From Streptomyces sp. NRRL F-6131 (GTDB lineage: Bacteria > Actinomycetota > Actinomycetes > Streptomycetales > Streptomycetaceae): a stretch of DNA of 64,000 nucleotides. Within the stretch, counting starts at the first letter, position 1, and each line of letters opens with the position of its first letter. Both the position numbers and the translations under genes were made by a program. Shown here one piece after another: positions 25,958 to 35,528 of this stretch. The DNA lies in the NCBI GenBank assembly GCA_000719695.1, contig JOHN01000004.1, forward strand, positions 128,691 through 192,690, given 5' to 3'. The notes below the pieces were generated by a model. That model searched no databases, was not told the DNA's origin, and saw only the letters and a list, made by a program, of their open reading frames with translations.

Positions 25958-28900
25958 TCAGGCCTTGCGGAGCTGGAAGGCCAGGCCGAGGGCGTCGTCG
26001 GCGAAGGTGTCGGACTGCCAGTCGGCGGCGCCGGCCGCGAAGTCGGTGGCCAGCACCTCCTCGGCGACCAGGGCACCGTGCTCGGCGATGGCCTCGGCGG
26101 TCTCGTCGTTGGTGGCCCGCCAGCGCAGGACGATGCGGTCGGCGACGTCCAGGCCGGAGTTCTTGCGGGCCTCCTGGATCTGGCGGATCGCGTCACGGGC
26201 GACGCCGAGGCGCTTGAGCTCGGGGGTGATCGCCAGGTCGAGGGCGACGGTGGCACCGGACTCGTTGGCGACGGCCCAGCCCTCGCGCGGGGTCTCGGTG
26301 ATGATCACCTCCTCCGGGGAGAGCTCGACCGGCTCGCCGTTCAGCTCGACCGTGGTGGTGCCCCCGGCGCGCAGCTCGGCGGCGAGCTTGGCGGCGTCCG
26401 CGGCGGCGACCGCCTTGGCGACCTCCTGCACGCCCTTGCCGAAGCGCTTGCCCAGCGCGCGGAAGTTGGCCTTGGCGGTGGTGTCGACCAGCGAACCCCC
26501 GACCGCGGCCAGCGACTCCAGGGCGGTGACGTTGAGCTCCTCGGCGATCTGCGCGCGCAGATCGGCCGGCAGCTCGTCCCAGCCCTGGGCCGCGACGAGC
26601 GCGCGGGACAGCGGCTGGCGGGTCTTCACCCCGGACTCGGCGCGGGTGGCCCGGCCGAGCTCGACCAGCCGGCGGACCAGCGCCATGTGGCGGGAGAGCT
26701 CGCCGTCGATCAGCGACTCGTCGGCCTCCGGCCAGGTGGCCAGGTGGACCGAGGCCGGGGCGTCCGGGACGACCGGGACGACCAGGTCCTGCCAGACCCG
26801 CTCGGTGATGAACGGGGTGAGCGGGGCCATCAGCCGGGTGACGGTCTCCAGCGCCTCGTGCAGGGTGGCGAGCGCGGCGGCGTCGCCCTGCCAGAAGCGG
26901 CGGCGGCCGCGACGCACGTACCAGTTGGAGAGGTCGTCGACGAAGCCGGAGAGCAGCTTGCCGGCGCGCTGGGTGTCGTACGCCTCGAAGGCCGCGTCGA
27001 CCTCGCGGACCAGGGTGTTCAGCTCGGAGAGCACCCAGCGGTCCAGCTGCGGACGGTCGGCCGGGGCCGGGTCGGCCGCCGACGGCGCCCAGCCGGAGGT
27101 GCGGGCGTACAGGGCCTGGAAGGCGACGGTGTTCCAGTAGGTGAGGAGGGTCTTGCGGACCACCTCCTGGATCGTTCCGTGGCCGACCCGGCGGGCCGAC
27201 CAGGGCGAGCCGCCGGCGGCCATGAACCAGCGGACGGCGTCGGCGCCGTGCTGGTCCATCAGCGGGATCGGCTGCAGGATGTTGCCCAGGTGCTTGGACA
27301 TCTTGCGGCCGTCCTCGGCGAGGATGTGGCCCAGGCAGACGACGTTCTCGTACGAGCTCTTGTCGAACACCAGGGTGCCGACCGCCATCATCGTGTAGAA
27401 CCAGCCGCGGGTCTGGTCGATCGCCTCGGAGATGAACTGCGCCGGGTAGCGCTTCTCGAACAGCTCCTTGTTCTCGTACGGGTAGCCGTACTGGGCGAAC
27501 GGCATCGAGCCCGAGTCGTACCAGGCGTCGATCACCTCGGGCACCCGGGTCGAGGTGCCGCCGCACTCGCGGCAGTCGAAGGTGACCTCGTCGATGTACG
27601 GGCGGTGCGGGTCGAGGCCGCTCCGGTCGGTGCCGGTGAGCTCGGACAGCTCGGCCAGCGAGCCGACGCAGGTCAGGTGGCCCTCCTCGCAGCGCCAGAT
27701 CGGCAGCGGGGTGCCCCAGTACCGGTTGCGGCTGAGCGCCCAGTCGATGTTGTTGCTCAGCCAGTCACCGAAGCGGCCGTGCTTGACGTTCTCCGGGTAC
27801 CAGTTGGTGGCCTCGTTCTCCCGGATCATGGCGTCCTTGACCGCGGTGGTGCGGATGTACCAGGACGGCTGCGCGTAGTAGAGCAGCGCGGTGTGGCAGC
27901 GCCAGCAGTGCGGGTAGCTGTGCTCGTACGGGAGGTGGCGGAAGAGCAGGCCGCGCTCCTTGAGGTCCGCGACCAGGGCCTCGTCGGCCTTCTTGAAGAA
28001 CTGGCCGCCGACCAGCGGGACCTCGGGGCCGAAGGTGCCGTCGGCGAGCACCGGGTTGACCACCGGGAGGCCGTACTTGCGGCAGGTCGCGAGGTCGTCG
28101 GCGCCGAAGGCGGGCGACTGGTGGACGATGCCGGTGCCGTCCTCGGTGGTGACGTACTCGGCGTTGAGGACGTAGTGCGCGTCCTCGATCTCGACCAGGT
28201 CGAAGGGGCGGCGGTAGGCCCAGCGCTCCATCTCGGCGCCGGTGAAGGACTCGCCGGTCGGCTCCCAGCCCTCGCCGAGGGCCTTGGCCAGCAGCGGTTC
28301 GGCGACCACCAGCTGCTCGGTGCCGTCGGTGGCCACCACGTAGGTGACCTCGGGGTGCACGGCGGCGGCGGTGTTGGAGACCAGGGTCCACGGGGTGGTC
28401 GTCCAGACCAGCAGGGCGGCCCGGCCGGCCAGCGGGCCGCCGGTCAGCGGGAAGCGGACGAAGACCGACGGGTCGACGACCGTCTCGTAGCCCTGGGCCA
28501 GCTCGTGGTCGGAGAGGCCGGTGCCGCAGCGCGGGCACCAGGGGGCGACCCGGTGGTCCTGGACCAGCAGGCCCTTGTCGAAGATCTGCTTGAGCGACCA
28601 CCAGACGGACTGCACGTAGGACGGGTCCATGGTGCGGTAGGCCTCGTCGAGGTCCACCCAGTAGCCCATCCGGGTGGTGAGCTCGGTGAAGGCGTCGGTG
28701 TGGCGGGTCACCGACTCGCGGCACTTGGCGTTGAACTCGGCGATGCCGTACGCCTCGATGTCCTGCTTGCCGGAGAAGCCGAGCTCCTTCTCGACGGCGA
28801 GCTCGACCGGGAGGCCGTGACAGTCCCAGCCGGCCTTGCGGGCGACGTGGTAGCCCTTCATCGTCCGGTAGCGGGGGAAGACGTCCTTGAAGACGCGGGC

Positions 28901-29089
28901 CTCGATGTGGTGGGCACCGGGCATGCCGTTGGCGGTCGGCGGGCCCTCGTAGAAGACCCACTCGGGGCGGCCCTCGGACTGCTCCAGGCTGCGCCGGAAC
29001 ACCTTGTTGTCCTGCCAGAAGGAGAGGATCTGGTGTTCCAGGGTCGGCAGGTCGACCTGCGCGGGAACGGGGTTGTAGGTGCTGGCCAT
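25958..29089 (-). CDS. ileS: Isoleucyl-tRNA synthetase
   Basis: IleRS charges tRNA-Ile in the cytoplasm. The 1043-residue class I synthetase has the HIGH-equivalent GAHHIEAR at about 58-65, an editing (CP1) insertion with TTTPWTLVSNTA at 225-240, and GRKMSKH (KMSKS motif) at 594-600. Cys pairs lie at 185/188, 395/398 and 506/509. The variant HIGH and KMSKH motifs point to the eukaryote-like IleRS type common in actinobacteria. GGAGGT precedes the ATG by 11 bases and lies within a T-box leader. The gene is convergent with divIVA and divergent from the TraR/DksA gene. Confidence 0.98.
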   Translation of the reverse strand: MASTYNPVPAQVDLPTLEHQILSFWQDNKVFRRSLEQSEGRPEWVFYEGPPTANGMPGAHHIEARVFKDVFPRYRTMKGYHVARKAGWDCHGLPVELAVEKELGFSGKQDIEAYGIAEFNAKCRESVTRHTDAFTELTTRMGYWVDLDEAYRTMDPSYVQSVWWSLKQIFDKGLLVQDHRVAPWCPRCGTGLSDHELAQGYETVVDPSVFVRFPLTGGPLAGRAALLVWTTTPWTLVSNTAAAVHPEVTYVVATDGTEQLVVAEPLLAKALGEGWEPTGESFTGAEMERWAYRRPFDLVEIEDAHYVLNAEYVTTEDGTGIVHQSPAFGADDLATCRKYGLPVVNPVLADGTFGPEVPLVGGQFFKKADEALVADLKERGLLFRHLPYEHSYPHCWRCHTALLYYAQPSWYIRTTAVKDAMIRENEATNWYPENVKHGRFGDWLSNNIDWALSRNRYWGTPLPIWRCEEGHLTCVGSLAELSELTGTDRSGLDPHRPYIDEVTFDCRECGGTSTRVPEVIDAWYDSGSMPFAQYGYPYENKELFEKRYPAQFISEAIDQTRGWFYTMMAVGTLVFDKSSYENVVCLGHILAEDGRKMSKHLGNILQPIPLMDQHGADAVRWFMAAGGSPWSARRVGHGTIQEVVRKTLLTYWNTVAFQALYARTSGWAPSAADPAPADRPQLDRWVLSELNTLVREVDAAFEAYDTQRAGKLLSGFVDDLSNWYVRRGRRRFWQGDAAALATLHEALETVTRLMAPLTPFITERVWQDLVVPVVPDAPASVHLATWPEADESLIDGELSRHMALVRRLVELGRATRAESGVKTRQPLSRALVAAQGWDELPADLRAQIAEELNVTALESLAAVGGSLVDTTAKANFRALGKRFGKGVQEVAKAVAAADAAKLAAELRAGGTTTVELNGEPVELSPEEVIITETPREGWAVANESGATVALDLAITPELKRLGVARDAIRQIQEARKNSGLDVADRIVLRWRATNDETAEAIAEHGALVAEEVLATDFAAGAADWQSDTFADDALGLAFQLRKA

Positions 29090-29099
29090 CGCGGGCGTC

Positions 29100-29370
29100 T
29101 ACCTCCGGCGGATGCGTGGACGGGATCCGACGGAGGGACGAGACGGCATGCCGCCCCGCGGTACCACCCTCCTTGGCCGCGGTACTGCCCGCGGCCCTCT
29201 TGTTTGGTCTTGCTGCCGGGTCTAGCGGGCCGACGAGGGGTGTCGCGGACCGTTCTTCCGGCGGCTCCGGGGTGATCTTCGCGCGGTGCACACCCCCGGG
29301 CTCGCACCGTCCCCGGGTCGCTGGTGGCTGCGTACTGCGGTACTCGTCCCCATCTGCGCCTTGCAGGCCC
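29100..29370 (-). ncRNA. T-box riboswitch of ileS (translational, short Stem I)
   Basis: The leader contains the universal T-box sequence AGGGTGGTACCGCGG at 29156-29170 (minus strand), whose UGGU pairs with the free end of uncharged tRNA. An isoleucine specifier AUC is readable at 29274-29276 within GAAGATCACC. Downstream there is no terminator T-run. Instead CCCTCC (29132-29137) can pair with the ileS ribosome binding site GGAGGT (29101-29106), which implies control of translation. This matches the actinobacterial ileS T-box class with a reduced Stem I. Exact ends and pairing were not computed. Confidence 0.85.
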
Positions 29371-29376
29371 AGTGTA
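29371..29376 (-). promoter_or_regulatory. Candidate -10 of the ileS T-box transcript
   Basis: TACACT on the minus strand would start transcription near 29364, just ahead of the first T-box stem. No clear -35 lies 17-18 bases upstream. Confidence 0.4.
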
Positions 29377-29498
29377 TCGGCCCTCGCAAGTCGGTTTCGG
29401 CGCGCCCGGGCGGGGGGCACAACTCTGTTCGGCGTGCTGGGCGTGTCGCCTGGGGCGGCTGGCTGGGTGGGATCATTGTGAGGCGCCGGTATGTCATG

Positions 29499-29527
29499 TT
29501 GTGACCATTTTTGATCGGGATTATCGT
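29499..29527 (+). promoter_or_regulatory. Candidate promoter of the TraR/DksA gene
   Basis: TTGTGA (29499-29504) and TATCGT (29522-29527) are 17 bases apart. The predicted leader is about 55 bases. The flanking DNA is unusually AT-rich for this window, as expected of a promoter. Confidence 0.55.
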
Positions 29528-29588
29528 TCCGGCACTGGAGGCCGCCGGGAACCGGCGGCTCGATTCGTTCGTAGATGGGGTCGAAGCC

Positions 29589-30188
29589 ATGGCTGAGAAG
29601 GCAACCGGCGCGGGTACCGCCACCAAGCGGGCACGCAAGGCCGTGGCAGGCGATCCAGGGGAGGGGACCGTGACCACTACCGCACGGCGCAAGAACACCA
29701 CCGACACCACCCTCGTGGCCCCCGGCCGCACCCGTACCCCGGCCCCGGCCGGGACCGCCGCGCGCGCGGCCGGCGGTGCCGAGTCGGTCGACCCGGCCGA
29801 GCTGCCGGTCCGTCCCGGCGAGGACCCGTGGACCTCCGAGGAGGTGCACGAGCTGCACGCCGAGCTGATCAGCGACCTGGAGCGGCTCCAGCACGAGATC
29901 GACGCGGCCGAGGCGGCCATCACCGGTCTGATGCGCGACTCCAACGACGGGGCCGGCGACGACCAGGTGGACGCCGGGACGAAGAACATCTCGCGGGAGA
30001 GCGAGGTCGCCCTGGCCAACAACGCCCGCGACAGCCTCGCCCAGACCGAGCACGCGCTGGCCCGGCTGGAGGGCGTCGGGTTCGGCATCTGCGAGTCCTG
30101 CGGTCAGGCCATCGGCAAGGCCCGGATGCAGGCCTTCCCGCGGGCGACGCTCTGCGTCCAGTGCAAGGCCAAGCAGGAACGCCGCTGA
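29589..30188 (+). CDS. TraR/DksA family zinc-finger protein
   Basis: A 199-residue DksA/TraR-family protein. The C-terminal C4 zinc finger uses Cys168, Cys171, Cys189 and Cys192 (CESCGQAIGKARM to LCVQC). A coiled-coil hairpin (about 85-160) precedes it, with DDQVD at the likely tip where DksA carries its acidic residues. The N-terminal 70 residues are basic, Ala/Thr-rich and probably disordered. Such proteins enter the RNA polymerase secondary channel and modulate initiation; whether this one works with ppGpp is unknown. I chose the ATG at 29589 although its ribosome binding site is weak. Its position between ileS and lspA is conserved in streptomycetes. Confidence 0.88.
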   Translation: MAEKATGAGTATKRARKAVAGDPGEGTVTTTARRKNTTDTTLVAPGRTRTPAPAGTAARAAGGAESVDPAELPVRPGEDPWTSEEVHELHAELISDLERLQHEIDAAEAAITGLMRDSNDGAGDDQVDAGTKNISRESEVALANNARDSLAQTEHALARLEGVGFGICESCGQAIGKARMQAFPRATLCVQCKAKQERR

Positions 30189-30318
30189 CGGCTGCGGACC
30201 GACGGCTCCGGGCGGCCGCCCGGGACGACGCGAGGGGTCGGGCTTGCCGTAGGCTCGACCCCGTAACGTCGCCTGATCCCTCGCAGATCGGGTTCCCACC
30301 GGCCCATCGGCCCCCCAC

Positions 30319-31098
30319 GTGACGGCAGCGGAGCGGATCATCAGTACGCAAGGTTCCCCCCAGACGCGGGACGACTCCGTCCCGACGCCCGCCGACGTCG
30401 TGGCACCGGTTCCGGCCGGTCCCGGTGACGGGGCGGCCGTGCGGCCGGAGGCCCCCGAGGGGGCCGGGACCCCCGCGGGCGCCCCGGTCGGGCCGACCGC
30501 CCCGGCGGAGCCGGACGCGCCGAAGGGGCGCAGGCGGATCGGCGTGCTCCTGGTCGTCGCCCTGCTCGCCTTCCTGGTCGACTTCGGCAGCAAGCTGCTG
30601 GTCGTGGCGCGGCTGGAGAACCACTCGGCGATCAAGGTGATCGGCGACGTGGTGACCTTCCAGGTGATCCGCAACTCCGGTGCCGCGTTCGGCATGGGAC
30701 AGGCGCTGACCGTGGTGTTCACCATGATCGCCTCGGCCGTCATCGTGGTGATCTGGCGGATCGCCCGGCGGCTGTACAGCCTGCCCTGGGCGATCGCCCT
30801 CGGCCTGCTGCTCGGCGGCGCGCTCGGCAACCTCACCGACCGGCTCTTCCGCTCGCCCGGGGTCTTCCGCGGGCACGTGGTCGACTTCATCTCCGTCCAG
30901 CACTTCGCGGTCTTCAACCTCGCCGACTCGGCGATCGTCTGCGGCGGCATCCTGGTCGTCCTGCTCTCCTTCCGGGGCAGCAACCCGGACGGCACCGTGC
31001 ACCAGCAGGCGGACAAGGACGGGAAGGCCGAGAAGGACGGCAAGGACGGCACGGACGACGGCGGCGACCGGGCCGGGAAGACCGGCGGGGCGGAGTAG
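30319..31098 (+). CDS. lspA: Lipoprotein signal peptidase (signal peptidase II)
   Basis: LspA is the membrane aspartyl protease that cleaves prolipoprotein signal peptides after lipid attachment. The 259-residue protein has four membrane helices (about 74-92, 125-147, 153-172 and 197-217) and the catalytic aspartates Asp174 (GNLTDRLFR) and Asp203 (FNLADSAI). An N-terminal extension of about 70 Pro/Ala-rich residues and a charged Asp/Lys/Gly tail are typical of streptomycete homologues. The GTG start has no strong ribosome binding site, so a start further inside is possible. rluD follows after 52 bases. Confidence 0.95.
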   Translation: MTAAERIISTQGSPQTRDDSVPTPADVVAPVPAGPGDGAAVRPEAPEGAGTPAGAPVGPTAPAEPDAPKGRRRIGVLLVVALLAFLVDFGSKLLVVARLENHSAIKVIGDVVTFQVIRNSGAAFGMGQALTVVFTMIASAVIVVIWRIARRLYSLPWAIALGLLLGGALGNLTDRLFRSPGVFRGHVVDFISVQHFAVFNLADSAIVCGGILVVLLSFRGSNPDGTVHQQADKDGKAEKDGKDGTDDGGDRAGKTGGAE

Positions 31099-31150
31099 CC
31101 GCCCCGGCACGGCGCAGGCGGTGGCCCGCGCGTCCGGCATACTCGTACGG

Positions 31151-32089
31151 GTGAGTACCGCAGCGCAGATCCGCAGCCTCCCCGTTCCCGACGGCCTGGA
31201 GGGCGAACGCCTCGACGCCGCCCTCGCCCGGATGTTCGGCTTCTCCCGGACCAAGGCCGCCGAACTGGCCGCCGACGGCAAGGTGACGCTCGACGGCGCC
31301 GCCGCCGGCAAGTCGGACCGGGTGACCGCCGGATCCTGGCTGGAGGTCGAGATCCCCGCCCCCGCCGCCCCCGTGCAGATCGTCGCCGAGCCGGTCGAGG
31401 GCATGCGCATCGTCCACGACGACGACGACATCGTCCTCGTCGACAAGCCGGTCGGCGTCGCCGCGCACCCCAGCCCCGGCTGGACCGGCCCCACCGTGAT
31501 CGGCGGGCTGGCCGCGGCCGGCTACCGGATCTCCACCTCCGGCGCCGCCGAGCGCCAGGGCGTCGTGCACCGGCTCGACGTCGGCACCTCCGGGCTGATG
31601 GTGGTGGCCAAGTCGGAGCGCGCCTACACCGACCTCAAGCGGCAGTTCCACGACCGGGTGACCGAGAAGAAGTACCACACCCTCGTCCAGGGCCACCCGG
31701 ACCCGCTCAGCGGCACCGTGGACGCGCCGATCGGGCGCCACCCCAGCTCCGACTGGAAGTGGGCCGTCACCCGCGAGGGCAAGCCGTCCGTCACCCACTA
31801 CGACCTCATCGAGGCCTACCGGGCGGCCTCGCTGCTGGACATCAAGCTGGAGACCGGCCGCACCCACCAGATCCGGGTGCACATGTCCGCGCTGCGCCAC
31901 CCCTGCGTCGGCGACCTGACCTACGGGGCCGACCCGACGCTCGCCAAGCGGCTGGGCCTGACCCGGCAGTGGCTGCACGCCGTCTCGCTCGGCTTCGAGC
32001 ACCCGGCGGACGGCGAGTGGGTGCAGTTCTCCAGCGAGTACCCCGCGGACCTGCGGAAGGCGCTGGACATCATCGACTCGGAGAGCTGA
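31151..32089 (+). CDS. RluD-family 23S rRNA pseudouridine synthase
   Basis: A 312-residue RluA/RluD-type pseudouridine synthase: an S4 RNA-binding domain (about 15-75) and a catalytic domain with Asp143 in HRLDVGTSG, plus KKYHTLVQG and [13 protein letters not shown]. Family members modify 23S rRNA helix 69 or related sites; the exact target here is inferred from similarity. I chose the GTG at 31151 because CATACT ends 7 bases upstream, suggesting a leaderless message. A start at 31121 would add ten residues of no clear homology. Confidence 0.94.
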   Translation: MSTAAQIRSLPVPDGLEGERLDAALARMFGFSRTKAAELAADGKVTLDGAAAGKSDRVTAGSWLEVEIPAPAAPVQIVAEPVEGMRIVHDDDDIVLVDKPVGVAAHPSPGWTGPTVIGGLAAAGYRISTSGAAERQGVVHRLDVGTSGLMVVAKSERAYTDLKRQFHDRVTEKKYHTLVQGHPDPLSGTVDAPIGRHPSSDWKWAVTREGKPSVTHYDLIEAYRAASLLDIKLETGRTHQIRVHMSALRHPCVGDLTYGADPTLAKRLGLTRQWLHAVSLGFEHPADGEWVQFSSEYPADLRKALDIIDSES

Positions 32090-32100
32090 GGAGAGCCGGG

Positions 32101-32562
32101 ATGACGGCGACGATCCGGATCGCGCGGGGGGAGGCGGACCTCGCGCTGGTGCACGAGGTCCGGCGGGAGGTCTTCATCGTCGAGCAGGGGATCGCCGAGG
32201 AGGAGGAGTGGGACGACCTCGACCCCACCTCGGAGCACCTGCTGGCGGTCGGCCCGGACGGCGGACCCGTCGGGACGGCCCGGCTGATCTTCGGGGAGCA
32301 GGCGCTGCGGATCACCGGCGGCGTCCGTGAGCGGGTGCTGCTCGGCCGGCTCGCCGTGCTGAAGACGGCCCGGGGGACCGGGCTCGGCGCCGAGCTGGTG
32401 CGGGCCGTCGAGGCCGCGGGGCGGGCGCGCGGGGCACGCGAGGTGGAGCTGCACGCCCAGGTGCAGGCGCTCGGGTTCTACGAGCGCCTGGGGTACGCGG
32501 CCCAGGGGCCGGTCTACGACGACGCCGGCATCCCGCACCGGACGATGACCCGGGCGCTGTAG
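32101..32562 (+). CDS. GNAT family N-acetyltransferase (ElaA-like)
   Basis: A 153-residue acetyltransferase with the GNAT fold. The N-terminal VHEVRREVFIVEQGI resembles the ElaA/YitI group, and the acetyl-CoA binding segment LGRLAVLKTARGTGLGAELV covers about 76-95. The C-terminal ALGFYERLGYAAQGPVYDDAGIPH is typical. The substrate is unknown. GAGGAGAGC precedes the ATG, 11 bases after rluD, so the two are probably co-transcribed. Confidence 0.92.
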   Translation: MTATIRIARGEADLALVHEVRREVFIVEQGIAEEEEWDDLDPTSEHLLAVGPDGGPVGTARLIFGEQALRITGGVRERVLLGRLAVLKTARGTGLGAELVRAVEAAGRARGAREVELHAQVQALGFYERLGYAAQGPVYDDAGIPHRTMTRAL

Positions 32563-32566
32563 TCGC

Positions 32567-32621
32567 CCGCCGCGCCGCTCCCGGCCGCCGCGCCGCTCCC
32601 GCCAGCCCGGCGCGAGCGGCG
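32567..32621 (+). repeat. Tandem 18-base duplication and terminator-like stem
   Basis: Copies at 32567-32584 and 32585-32602 match at 17 of 18 bases. CGCCGCTC in the second copy (32591-32598) can pair with GAGCGGCG (32614-32621), giving a stem that could end the GNAT transcript. Confidence 0.6.
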
Positions 32622-32692
32622 CCGCCGTTCGTAGGGGCCCCTGAGCTCCGCGGTCCGTGGTGCTTTTATCGGACGCCTACTCCGGGGGCGGC

Positions 32693-32698
32693 TACGAT
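32693..32698 (+). promoter_or_regulatory. -10 element for a leaderless hydrolase/ABC mRNA
   Basis: TACGAT ends 7 bases before the ATG at 32706 and no ribosome binding site is seen, so the message is probably leaderless. Confidence 0.5.
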
Positions 32699-32705
32699 CA
32701 CGGCC

Positions 32706-35528
32706 ATGGAGCTCGGTGGGGCGTGGCGCCGGTGGCGAGGCCGTGGGACGGCCGCCGGACGGAGACTGGCGGCCGGGGCGGTGGCCCTGGCGGCCGTGGT
32801 CGGAGTCGGGACGGCGGTGGCCGTCGCGGCCGGGGGTGAACAGTCCGTCCGTCAGGAGGACCGGTTCCTCGCGATGGCGGAGGCGCCCGGCAGCGCCCAG
32901 GTCGTCCAGCTCGACACCTCCTTCTTCACCACCGGCAGCAGCCCGCGCCCGGCCGTCCTGCTCGGGCACGGCTTCGGCGGCTCCAAGGAGGGCGAGCGCG
33001 AGCGCGCCGAGAAGCTCGCCCGGCAGGGGTACGCGGTGCTGACCTGGTCGGCGCGCGGCTTCGGACGCTCCGGCGGGAAGATCGGGCTGAACGCGCCGGA
33101 CCGCGAGGTCGAGGACGTCAAGCACCTGGTCGACTGGCTGGCGCAGCGCCCCGAGGTGCGGCTGGACGCTCCCGGTGACCCGCGGGTGGGCATCACCGGT
33201 GCCTCCTACGGCGGCGCGGTGGCGCTGCTGGGCTCGGCGTACGACCGGCGGATCGACGCGGTCGCCTCCGCGATCACCTGGTGGAACCTGTCCGACGCGC
33301 TGTTCCCCCAGGGAGTGCGCGACTCGGGCGCGGTCGACGGCGTGTTCAAGAAGCTGTGGGCCGGGATCTTCTTCACCACCGGTTCGGTGGGCGAACTCGG
33401 CCCGTCCGGCGGCGCGGCACGCCCGGCCCTCGCGCCCGAGCAGGGCGACGGACAGGTCGGCTGCGGCCGCTTCCTGGACGAGCTGTGCCGGATGTACGAC
33501 CGGGTGGCGACCGCCGGGCACGCCGACCCGGAGGCCGTCGCCCTGCTCGACCGGTCCAGCCCCTCCTCGGTCGCGGACCGGCTGAAGGCGCCCACCCTGG
33601 TGATCCAGGGCCAGCAGGACTCGCTCTTCCCGCTCGACCAGGGCGACGCGATCGCCCGGGCGGTGGCCCGCAACGGCGCCCCGGTGGCGGTCGACTGGTT
33701 CGCGGGCGGGCACGACGGCGCGACCGACACCAGCGACCGGGTGGACGACCGGGTGACCGGCTGGTTCGACCGCTACCTGAAGGGCGACGGCTCGACGGGC
33801 GGCGACACCGGCGCGGCGTTCCGGGTGACCAGGACCGGCGGGGTCGACTCGACGGGCTTCCAGGCGGTGCTGCGCGGCGCCACCGCCGACAGTTACCCGG
33901 GCCTGGCCGGCACCGGCTCGCGGCAGTTCGAGCTGAAGGCCCCCGCGGGTGAACCCGAGCAGACCTTCGCCAACCCGCCCGGCGGCGCGCCGTCCAACAT
34001 CTCCGCGGTGCCGGGCCTCGGCGGCGTGCTCAGCCAGGCGTCCTCGCTGGGCGCCGGGCTCGCGCTGGACTTCCCCGGACAGTTCGCGGCCTTCGAGTCG
34101 GCGCCGCTGGACGGCTCGGTGCACCTGACCGGGCAGCCGACCGTGCCGCTGCGGGTGCGGTCCGACCGGCCGGACGCGGTGCTCTTCGCCAAGCTGTACG
34201 ACGTCGCCCCGGACGGCAAGCAGAGCCTGCCGCAGCAGCTGTCCGCGCCGCTGCGTGTGACCGGGGCGGACGCGCCCGGGGGCAGGAACGTCACGGTGGC
34301 GCTGCCCACCGTCGACCACACCTTCGACGCCGGGCACCGGCTGCGGCTGGTGCTCGCCTCCACCGACCTCGCGTACGCCTCGCCCGTCGAGCCCGCCACC
34401 TACCGGGCGGCGGTCACCGGACCGGTGACCCTGCCGACCGTCGACGGGCTGGTCACCGAGGCCGCGCCGCTGCCCTCCCGGACCTGGCTGCTGCCGCTGG
34501 TCGCGCTCGCGCTGGCCGCCGCGCTGGTGCTGCTGCCGCGGCTGCGGGCCGCCCGGGCCGGGCGGCGGGCGCACGGACCCGCGTACGACCCGGCGCTCGC
34601 CGGGGTGCCGTTGCAGATCACCGGCCTGAGCAAGCGCTACAAGGGCGCCGCCGACCGCTACGCCGTCCGGGAGCTCGGCTTCCGGGTGGAGCAGGGGCAG
34701 GTGCTCGGCCTGCTCGGCCCGAACGGCGCCGGCAAGACCACCACCCTGCGGATGCTGATGGGGCTGATCCGGCCGGACGCCGGCGAGATCAGGATCTTCG
34801 GCCACCTCGTCCGGCCCGGTGCGCCGGTGCTCTCCCGGGTCGGCGCCTTCGTCGAGGGCGCGGGCTTCCTGCCGCACCTCACCGGGCGGGCCAACCTGCG
34901 GCTGTACTGGCAGGCCACCGGCCGGCCGGAGGCGGACGCGCACCTGGCGGAGGCGCTGGCCATCGCCGGGCTCGGCGAGGCGCTGGACCGGGCGGTGCGC
35001 ACCTACTCGCAGGGCATGCGGCAGCGGCTGGCGATCGCCCAGGCGATGCTCGGGCTGCCGGACCTGCTGATCCTCGACGAGCCGACCAACGGGCTCGACC
35101 CGCCGCAGATCCGGGAGATGCGCGAGGTGATGATCCGGTACGCGGCGGCCGGCCGGACCGTCATCGTCTCCAGCCACCTGCTGGCCGAGGTCGAGCAGAG
35201 CTGCACCGACCTGGTGGTGATGGACCGCGGCCGGCTGGTCACCACCGGCGCCGTCGCGGAGATCGTCGGCGCGGGCGCGCAGCTGCTGATCGGCACCGAC
35301 GCGTCGTTCGGCGCGGCGGAGCTGGCGGTGGCGGCCGACAAGGTCGGCGCGCTGGCCGGGGTCGGCACGGCCGAGGCCGTGGAGGGTGGGCTGCTCGTCC
35401 GGCTGGAGGGCATGGCGCCCAGCCAGCTGCTGGCCGAGCTGGTGCGGCTCGGTGTGCCGGTGGAGTCGGCCGGGCCGCAGCGCCGGCTGGAGGACGCGTT
35501 CCTGTCGCTGATCGGAGGTGCGGCGTGA
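32706..35528 (+). CDS. Alpha/beta hydrolase (CocE/X-Pro peptidase-like) fused to an ABC transporter ATPase
   Basis: A 940-residue two-enzyme fusion. A signal-anchor helix lies at about 20-42. Residues 50-350 form an alpha/beta hydrolase with Ser167 (GASYGG), Asp305 and His336 as likely triad; residues 360-575 resemble the C-terminal beta-sandwich of CocE/X-Pro dipeptidyl peptidases. A second helix (594-612) returns the chain to the cytoplasm, where 632-860 is an ABC ATPase with Walker A GPNGAGKT (671-678), signature YSQGMRQR (767-774) and Walker B LLILDEPT (787-794). The permease start overlaps its stop (GTGA). I infer an exporter whose ATPase is physically tied to an outside-facing hydrolase. 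Substrate unknown. Confidence 0.9.
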   Translation: MELGGAWRRWRGRGTAAGRRLAAGAVALAAVVGVGTAVAVAAGGEQSVRQEDRFLAMAEAPGSAQVVQLDTSFFTTGSSPRPAVLLGHGFGGSKEGERERAEKLARQGYAVLTWSARGFGRSGGKIGLNAPDREVEDVKHLVDWLAQRPEVRLDAPGDPRVGITGASYGGAVALLGSAYDRRIDAVASAITWWNLSDALFPQGVRDSGAVDGVFKKLWAGIFFTTGSVGELGPSGGAARPALAPEQGDGQVGCGRFLDELCRMYDRVATAGHADPEAVALLDRSSPSSVADRLKAPTLVIQGQQDSLFPLDQGDAIARAVARNGAPVAVDWFAGGHDGATDTSDRVDDRVTGWFDRYLKGDGSTGGDTGAAFRVTRTGGVDSTGFQAVLRGATADSYPGLAGTGSRQFELKAPAGEPEQTFANPPGGAPSNISAVPGLGGVLSQASSLGAGLALDFPGQFAAFESAPLDGSVHLTGQPTVPLRVRSDRPDAVLFAKLYDVAPDGKQSLPQQLSAPLRVTGADAPGGRNVTVALPTVDHTFDAGHRLRLVLASTDLAYASPVEPATYRAAVTGPVTLPTVDGLVTEAAPLPSRTWLLPLVALALAAALVLLPRLRAARAGRRAHGPAYDPALAGVPLQITGLSKRYKGAADRYAVRELGFRVEQGQVLGLLGPNGAGKTTTLRMLMGLIRPDAGEIRIFGHLVRPGAPVLSRVGAFVEGAGFLPHLTGRANLRLYWQATGRPEADAHLAEALAIAGLGEALDRAVRTYSQGMRQRLAIAQAMLGLPDLLILDEPTNGLDPPQIREMREVMIRYAAAGRTVIVSSHLLAEVEQSCTDLVVMDRGRLVTTGAVAEIVGAGAQLLIGTDASFGAAELAVAADKVGALAGVGTAEAVEGGLLVRLEGMAPSQLLAELVRLGVPVESAGPQRRLEDAFLSLIGGAA

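Noticed and set aside
26078..29275. A 1065-residue plus-strand open frame opposite ileS
   Set aside because: Low-complexity shadow of IleRS; no start signal or recognisable fold.
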